This document shows positions 15,855 to 20,074 of a DNA stretch of 20,074 nucleotides, one piece after another. Numbering within the stretch: the stretch's first letter is position 1; every line of letters starts with the position of its first letter. The stretch is from positions 1 to 20,074 of the forward strand of contig CAZGKX010000051.1 of NCBI GenBank assembly GCA_964525945.1, given 5' to 3'. Made by a program: the position numbers and the translations under genes. Source of the stretch: CAZGKX01 sp964525945 (GTDB taxonomy: Bacteria > Pseudomonadota > Gammaproteobacteria > Legionellales > Legionellaceae). The notes below the pieces were generated by a model that saw only the letters and a list, made by a program, of their open reading frames with translations, was not told where the DNA came from and did not search any database.

Positions 15855-15871
15855 TGGTATAGTTTATACCA
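15855..15871. promoter_or_regulatory. 17-bp perfect inverted repeat in the pagP-permease divergent region
   Basis: TGGTATAGTTTATACCA: seven-base arms around a GTT/AAC centre, located between the divergent starts of pagP (15820) and the permease (15902). It contains TATA sequences on both strands and so overlaps plausible -10 boxes, as an operator or dyad regulator site would. The regulator is unknown. Confidence 0.5.
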
Positions 15872-16472
15872 AGGGCATTTACGAACGGCAGCTATACTAT
15901 CATGGACTTGTTCCGTAAAAAAGACATAAATAACGCACCGGCCTCTGATGGTGGGCTGCGCCGCTGCTTATCCCCCTTGGATCTCACTTTTTTAGGGGTA
16001 GGCGCTATCATCGGAGCTGGTATTTTTATTCTGACCGGCATTGTCGCTGCCACGCAAACCGGCCCCGCGATTGTTTTTTCGTATGTTTTAGCCGGACTCG
16101 CTTGTGCATTTACCGCATTATCTTATGCCGAATTGGCGGCAGCCATTGGTGGCTGCGGAAGTGCTTACGGTTATGCGTATGCCGGGTTTGGTGAAATCAT
16201 CGGCTGGATAGTGGGTTGGGATTTATTGCTTGAATACGCCGTGTCTGTTTCGACTGTCGCCGTGGGATGGAGTGAATATTTCAATGAGCTGTTGTTGGCG
16301 ATGCACTTGCATATCCCATCAAACTTTATACACAGTCCTTTAAGTGGCGGATATTTCAATGCCCTAGCGTTTACCATCACTGTTCTTTTAGCCGGTGTAT
16401 TGGCATTGGGAGCAAAATCCAGCGCCAGAATGAACAACATCATGGTGACCATCAAACTCTTAGTTATTTTGT

Positions 16473-16659
16473 TGTTTATTGTGTATAGGTTTTTCGATGT
16501 CGTAGGTTGTTTTTTTATGTTGAAAATAGGAGACGATGGATTGATGTTTTTTTGTGGGTTATTTTGGTAAATTGACTATTTACTACTTTTACTTTTACTT
16601 TGCTTTATTTTTAAAACTATCGTCATAAATCTTTGATANNNNNNNNNNTGTTTATTGTG
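16473..16659 (+). other. insert of at least 155 bp with 11-bp flanking direct repeats, plus assembly gap
   Basis: TGTTTATTGTG occurs at 16473-16483 and again at 16649-16659, immediately after the N run (16639-16648). Between them are 155 bases of very AT-rich sequence (16484-16638) unlike the flanking permease codons, with no recognisable protein. The exact repeat at the junctions resembles a target-site duplication of an insertion sequence whose middle was not assembled. An 11-bp duplication fits some transposases, such as those of the IS4 family. A chimeric contig end is the alternative. Confidence 0.5.
16639..16648. other. assembly gap (10 N) inside the permease insert
   Basis: Ten N, the same placeholder length as the other two gaps. 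The true missing length could be a full insertion sequence. Confidence 0.9.
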
Positions 16660-17533
16660 ATCGCGACTCAAAACGTCCATTCCACCAACTGGGTGCCTTT
16701 CTTACCATTTGGTTGGACGGGTGTGGCCAAGGGCGCTTCATTGATCTTTTTTGCATACATTGGTTTTGATGCCGTATCCACTGCAGCCGAGGAAGTCGAA
16801 AACCCACAAAAAAATGTACCGATAGGCTTGATTGGATCGCTGGTGATATGCACCGTGCTTTATATCTTGGTGTCTGGGTTGTTAACGGGTATTGTGCCTT
16901 ACTCGCAATTGAACGTGGCCTCACCCATTAGCCACGCGCTGTTGTTGATCGGCCACAACCTTGCAGCAAGTGTGATCAGCGTCGGAGCTGTTGCGGGGTT
17001 AACCACGGTGATGTTAACCATGTTTTATGGTCTAAGCCGGGTGTTTTTAGCGATGGCAAGGGATGGGTTATTGCCCCTTTATTTTGCCAAGGTGGATGCC
17101 AAAACCCGCGCACCGTTGCACATTGTGATTCCATGTGGATTGCTGATGGCGAGCATTGCGGCACTGGTGCCGATTCATGATTTGGCGGAATTGGTGAACA
17201 TTGGCACATTGTTTGCCTTTTGCATTGTGTGTGGAGGAGTGATTGTTTTGCGCTACACCCGACCCGATTTACCGCGGCCGTTTAAAACACCCGGCATGCC
17301 GTACATCCCCCTGCTAGGAATTGTTTGCTGCAGTTATCTGATCATGAATTTAGCATGGTACACCCTGTTACGCTTTGCAATTTGGTTTGGTCTAGGGCTT
17401 GTTTGTTATATTATGTATGGCCGCAAGCATAGTCTTTTAGAAAAAAAATAACTTATCCAATAGAGACCGCTATTGCCGATGAAAATACCAATCATGTGCC
17501 CTTTAGCAACGATGAAGTGCCTACGCATTCCCG

Positions 17534-17970
17534 CTAATTTTTCTTTGGAAATTCCAACAAGGCCCAATAAAAATTTAAAATAGAAATGGCTTGCGTAAAA
17601 CTCTCAAGCGCTACAGGCTTGACAATATAACCGGCTACATTCAATTGAAAAGCTTCCACTTTATCGCGTTCTTCGTTGGAGGATGTCAGCACGAACACCA
17701 ACAGGGGTTTTAGAACAGGATCATTGCGGATAATTTTGAGAAATTCAATTCCATTCATTTTGGGCATGTTAATGTCCAACAAAATGATACTGGGTGCCGG
17801 ACGTAGTTTATTCTCGCCCTGCTCACCCCGCAATTTGTTCAACGCTTCTAAACCATTTTTAGCCACATGCAAGGGATTGGCAATTTTAGGAAAATCCGTT
17901 TTATATCCTGAATATCAACTTCATCATCTTCCACGAGCAAGATGTGAATAGATAGGTCAAGTATATGCAT
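17534..17970 (-). CDS. stand-alone CheY/Rcp1-like response regulator receiver, frameshifted
   Basis: From ATG 17970 (AAGGA six bases upstream) the frame reads MHILDLSIHILLVEDDEVDIQDIKRIF, the receiver N-terminus with the acidic Glu-Asp-Asp cluster. It then slips out of phase. The rest continues in another frame as NPLHVAKNGLEALNKL to the stop at 17534, with phospho-acceptor Asp in IILLDINMPKMNG, Thr in VLTSSNEE and Lys in GYIVKPVA. One extra base in the TTTT run at 17884-17887 or the AAAA run at 17891-17894 restores a 145-aa receiver. No output domain, so signalling is by protein contact. Its start lies 9 bp after the stop of the second receiver and its ribosome site overlaps that stop, so the two are co-translated. 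Either a sequencing error or a decayed gene. Confidence 0.8.
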
Positions 17971-17979
17971 CACTGTTCC

Positions 17980-18396
17980 TTATTGTAATAAGCCCCAAAA
18001 CACATTCAATGCATCGGAATACAACAATGGCTTGACGATGCAACCAGCCACATTTAGATCTTTGATCGCTAATTTTTCTTGGGTATTGTAAGAACTTGTC
18101 AACAAATAAACCACGATGGAATTAAAATTGGCATCGGCGCGGAGATTTTTTAAAAATTCGATCCCTCCCATGCGCGGCAAGTTAACGTCCAACAAAATGA
18201 CTTTTGGCAGCGAAGGTAATTTTTTCATATTGTTGCGACCGTACAACATATCCATTGCCTGAATACCATCGCCTGCTGTTGCGATATGAATGAGATGATT
18301 CACTTTTTTGAATTCACGTTGCACGCTCAGGACATCAATATCATCATCCTCAATGTATAAGATATCGACTTCATTCTCATCAATGTTCGCGTCCAT
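17980..18396 (-). CDS. stand-alone CheY/Rcp1-like response regulator receiver
   Basis: 138 aa, receiver domain only. Acidic pocket Glu16-Asp17-Asp18 in LYIEDDDID, phospho-acceptor Asp70 in VILLDVNLPRMGG, switch Thr100 in LLTSS and Lys122 in GCIVKPL. The ATG at 18396 has a strong GGGAGAGG site upstream; longer upstream starts lie in promoter sequence. First gene of a two-receiver operon, divergent from a PAS histidine kinase 158 bp away. Receivers of this Rcp1 type typically serve phytochrome-style kinases whose HisKA/HATPase ends match the kinase here, so pairing is likely (inference from context). Confidence 0.92.
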   Translation of the reverse strand: MDANIDENEVDILYIEDDDIDVLSVQREFKKVNHLIHIATAGDGIQAMDMLYGRNNMKKLPSLPKVILLDVNLPRMGGIEFLKNLRADANFNSIVVYLLTSSYNTQEKLAIKDLNVAGCIVKPLLYSDALNVFWGLLQ

Positions 18397-18436
18397 TATT
18401 CCTCTCCCAAACAACAACGTGCATCTCCTCACTTTA

Positions 18437-18442
18437 AGTATA
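18437..18442 (-). promoter_or_regulatory. extended -10 promoter of the receiver operon
   Basis: The minus strand reads GTGTTATACTTAAAG: TATACT preceded by TG plus one base. It lies 40 bp upstream of the receiver start at 18396. No clear -35. Confidence 0.5.
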
Positions 18443-18510
18443 ACACATGCCCCAAATAAAGTTATTTGTTGGACATTTAGAGCTAAAAAACAACAAACAG
18501 AGGGCTGTAC

Positions 18511-18516
18511 TATAAT
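18511..18516 (+). promoter_or_regulatory. candidate -10 of the histidine kinase gene
   Basis: Consensus TATAAT 38 bp before the kinase ATG. The -35 position (around 18488-18493) is A-rich without a consensus hexamer. Confidence 0.45.
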
Positions 18517-18554
18517 CAAATTATCTGCTCAATACATTCACGCATGGATGAAAA

Positions 18555-19766
18555 ATGAAGGATTACAAGGTACTGCAACAACAATTAAAGCAAGAAATCA
18601 AAGCCCGTAAAGCGCTCGAAGAAAAAAATAAAATCATTTCTGATAAATTAATTCATGCGTTGCAACGCAAAATCTTGCAAATGGAAAAAGACAAGCAAGA
18701 AATGGATATGTTAAGAAATATTCTGGAAAGCTCTATCGAATATTCCATTGTTTCCACCGATCTGAAAGGCAATATTTTAATTTGGAACGAGGGAGCCAAA
18801 AAAAGCTACGGTTATTGCACCGAAGAAGTTGTCAATAAAAAAAACATACGCATTTTATCTGCACCGGAAGAATTAGAATCCGGTTATGTGCAACAGCATA
18901 TAAAAACCGTTTGTCAACAAGGCAAATCCGAGGGGGTTTTTTCGACAATACGCAAAGACAAATCCCATTTTACAGCCGCGGTAACGATGACATTAAGGCG
19001 CGATCATGAAGGTAAGCCTGTGGGTTTTCTGATGATTTCGAAAGACATCACCCGTGAGCAGCAGTTAAAAGAAGAACTGATTAAAAGCAATCAAGAATTG
19101 GAACAATTTGCTTATATCGCTTCCCATGATTTAAAGGCCCCCTTACGCGCAATTGATCGATTGGCCAGCTGGATCACTGAAGATTGCGGTGATGCGCTCA
19201 GCCCCCCTTGCAAAGAAAACTTGGATTTATTGCGGCACCGCGTGGTGCGTATGTCCAATTTAATTGAAGGAATATTGCAATATTCCCGCGCCGGACGCAC
19301 AGAACTTGATATTGCTGAGGTCGATACACAGGAATTGTTACAAGACATTCTCGATAGTTTGGCACCCAACCCCAAATTTACCATTAAATTAACCGGGAAT
19401 TTTCCAAAATTTCATGCCCTATATATTCCCTTAAACCAAGTCTTTTCCAACCTCATCACCAACAGCATTAAACACCACCATAAAAAAACGGGTGTGATTG
19501 AAATTGGCGTGCAAGAAAAAGGCCGTTATTACGAATTTTTTGTGCGTGACGATGGACCGGGCATACACCCACAATATTTTGATAAAATTTTTCAAATCTT
19601 TCAGACCTTGCAGTCCCGAGACACATTGGAATCAACAGGAATTGGCTTAAGTATTGTTAAAAAATTAGTCGAAAGTCAAGGCGGAAAAATAACCGTTGTT
19701 TCAGCCGAGGGCGAAGGCAGCACCTTTTTCTTTACCTGGCCAAAAGCACCAAAAATGATGGGTTAA
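18555..19766 (+). CDS. soluble PAS-domain sensor histidine kinase
   Basis: 403 aa with no membrane segment or signal peptide, so a cytoplasmic sensor. An N-terminal coiled coil (about 1-55) is followed by a PAS domain (about 55-165: LESSIEYSIVSTDLKGNILIWNEGAKKSYGY, ending GFLMISKDITREQQ). A linker helix leads to HisKA with H-box ASHDLKAPLRAI and phospho-acceptor His191. The ATPase has N-box NLITNSIKHH (299-308), G1 DDGPGI (332-337), F-box FQIF and G2 GIGLSIVKK (362-370). H-box and ATPase wording match phytochrome/Cph1-like kinases. A GGA site lies six bases before the ATG; the ATG 11 bases upstream hits a stop at once. Divergent from two receivers without output domains, its likely phosphotransfer partners. 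The ligand of the PAS domain cannot be told. Confidence 0.95.
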   Translation: MKDYKVLQQQLKQEIKARKALEEKNKIISDKLIHALQRKILQMEKDKQEMDMLRNILESSIEYSIVSTDLKGNILIWNEGAKKSYGYCTEEVVNKKNIRILSAPEELESGYVQQHIKTVCQQGKSEGVFSTIRKDKSHFTAAVTMTLRRDHEGKPVGFLMISKDITREQQLKEELIKSNQELEQFAYIASHDLKAPLRAIDRLASWITEDCGDALSPPCKENLDLLRHRVVRMSNLIEGILQYSRAGRTELDIAEVDTQELLQDILDSLAPNPKFTIKLTGNFPKFHALYIPLNQVFSNLITNSIKHHHKKTGVIEIGVQEKGRYYEFFVRDDGPGIHPQYFDKIFQIFQTLQSRDTLESTGIGLSIVKKLVESQGGKITVVSAEGEGSTFFFTWPKAPKMMG

Positions 19767-19787
19767 AACCAACATCACATAAAGTCA

Positions 19788-19818
19788 CTGGGTTGCTTCA
19801 CCTACGGTTCGCAATGAC
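19788..19818. repeat. palindromic intergenic repeat of the GTCATTGCGA...GAAGCAA type
   Basis: On the minus strand it reads GTCATTGCGAACCGTAGG followed by TGAAGCAACCCAG. This matches the widespread small palindromic element with GTCATTGCGAG at one end and GAAGCAATCC at the other. The TTGC/GCAA ends can pair. It sits between the convergent kinase and wrbA, where it may also help transcription termination. Resemblance is from memory of the motif, not a search. Confidence 0.5.
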
Positions 19819-19844
19819 ATCGCTCATAATAAGATCAAAAAACA

Positions 19845-20074
19845 CTAGGGGTATAATTTTTTAGCCAGTGTAGCCACATGCTGGCCTTGAAAACGTGCAA
19901 TTTGGCGTTCAATCGGTAAAGGACTGCGACTGCCATCATCACCAGCAATTGTTCCTGCACCATAAGGGGAGCTGCCTCGCATTTGGCTTACATCGGTCAA
20001 ACCTTTCTCCGTGTAAGGAACGCCCACCAGAATCATACCATGGTGAATAAGCGTGTTCCAAAAGGACGTTATTG
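19845..20074 (-). CDS. wrbA: NAD(P)H:quinone oxidoreductase WrbA (C-terminal part; 5' end outside window)
   Basis: Flavodoxin-like FMN enzyme making two-electron quinone reductions, protecting against quinone redox cycling. Only the last 76 codons are in the window. They contain the WrbA signature LIHHGMILVGVPYT, then MRGSSPYGAGTIAGDDGSR, and the closing ERQIARFQGQHVATLAKKL. SPYGAGTIAG supplies part of the FMN and NADH pocket in this family. The stop is at 19845 and the frame is open to the right edge. The full protein should be about 200 aa. Convergent with the histidine kinase. Confidence 0.95.
   Translation of the reverse strand, partial: ITSFWNTLIHHGMILVGVPYTEKGLTDVSQMRGSSPYGAGTIAGDDGSRSPLPIERQIARFQGQHVATLAKKLYP

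Larger units (their letters stand above)
15902..17451 (+). pseudogene. APC/CAT-family amino acid permease, interrupted by an insertion
   Basis: The 5' segment runs in frame from ATG 15902 (MDLFRKKDINN, then LTFLGVGAIIGAGIFILTG) to LLVILLFIV at 16483. The 3' segment resumes at 16660 with IATQNVHSTNWVPFLPFGW and ends at 17451. Deleting 16484-16659 joins them exactly in frame to a 457-aa protein, the typical length for a 12-helix cationic/neutral amino acid permease. Family motifs: GAIIGAGIF near the start, AFTALSYAELAAAIGGCGSAYGYAYAGFGE, GASLIFFAYIGFDAVSTAAEEVENPQKNVPIGLIGS, FYGLSRVFLAMARDGLLP, FKTPGMPYIPLLG. As sequenced, translation ends after the fifth or sixth helix at 16570. No ribosome site precedes the ATG; a TATACT hexamer lies at 15893-15898, so the transcript could be nearly leaderless. 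Confidence 0.85.

Overview
The window is about 20 kb of draft, moderately AT-rich gammaproteobacterial chromosome. It has three runs of exactly ten N (3976-3985, 7331-7340, 16639-16648), which look like scaffold joins of unknown length. Gene content (rsmA, apaH, darP, rlmL, pagP, a MacA/TolC/MacB-type efflux module, a wrbA end) and the presence of kinase-fold proteins resembling effectors suggest a member of the Legionellales (Legionella/Coxiella relatives). That placement is an inference from gene style, not proof.

Left half, minus strand, read from right to left. A strong extended -10 promoter at 10348 drives rsmA, a TraI_2-domain protein with a decayed HD motif, apaH, a TolC-like outer-membrane factor and a lipoprotein MacA-like adaptor. 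Four of these junctions are 26 bp or overlapping (8 bp, ATGA, ATGA), so housekeeping genes and an efflux pump share one operon. The MacB-type ABC ATPase that should serve this adaptor lies 4 kb further on (1-667, cut by the window edge). Between them are two tandem paralogous kinase-fold proteins (2944-4513 and 1159-2861) and a small coiled-coil protein (708-1046). The last two share an identical 18-bp promoter element.

Middle, 10.4-14.5 kb. A small protein with a 16-residue tandem repeat (minus strand) faces away from a TSUP-family membrane transporter. The transporter is followed by darP and rlmL, which overlap by ATGA; both concern the large ribosomal subunit.

Right part, 14.6-20 kb. A broken Mpo1/DUF962-like membrane protein and an intact pagP lie on the minus strand. 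pagP is divergent, across a 17-bp perfect palindrome, from an amino-acid permease gene that is interrupted. Then come two stand-alone CheY-like receivers (one frameshifted) divergent from a soluble PAS histidine kinase, a palindromic intergenic repeat, and the 3' part of wrbA.

The most striking point is the number of damaged genes whose repair can be read directly. The permease is restored exactly by removing one 11-bp direct repeat plus its insert. The Mpo1-like gene is restored by removing 38 bp bounded by 13-bp direct repeats. Kinase-like protein A and one receiver are each restored by one base in a short homopolymer. Some of this may be assembly or sequencing error, some real gene decay. 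The best candidate for an undescribed system is the tandem kinase-fold pair plus coiled-coil gene placed inside the efflux locus.
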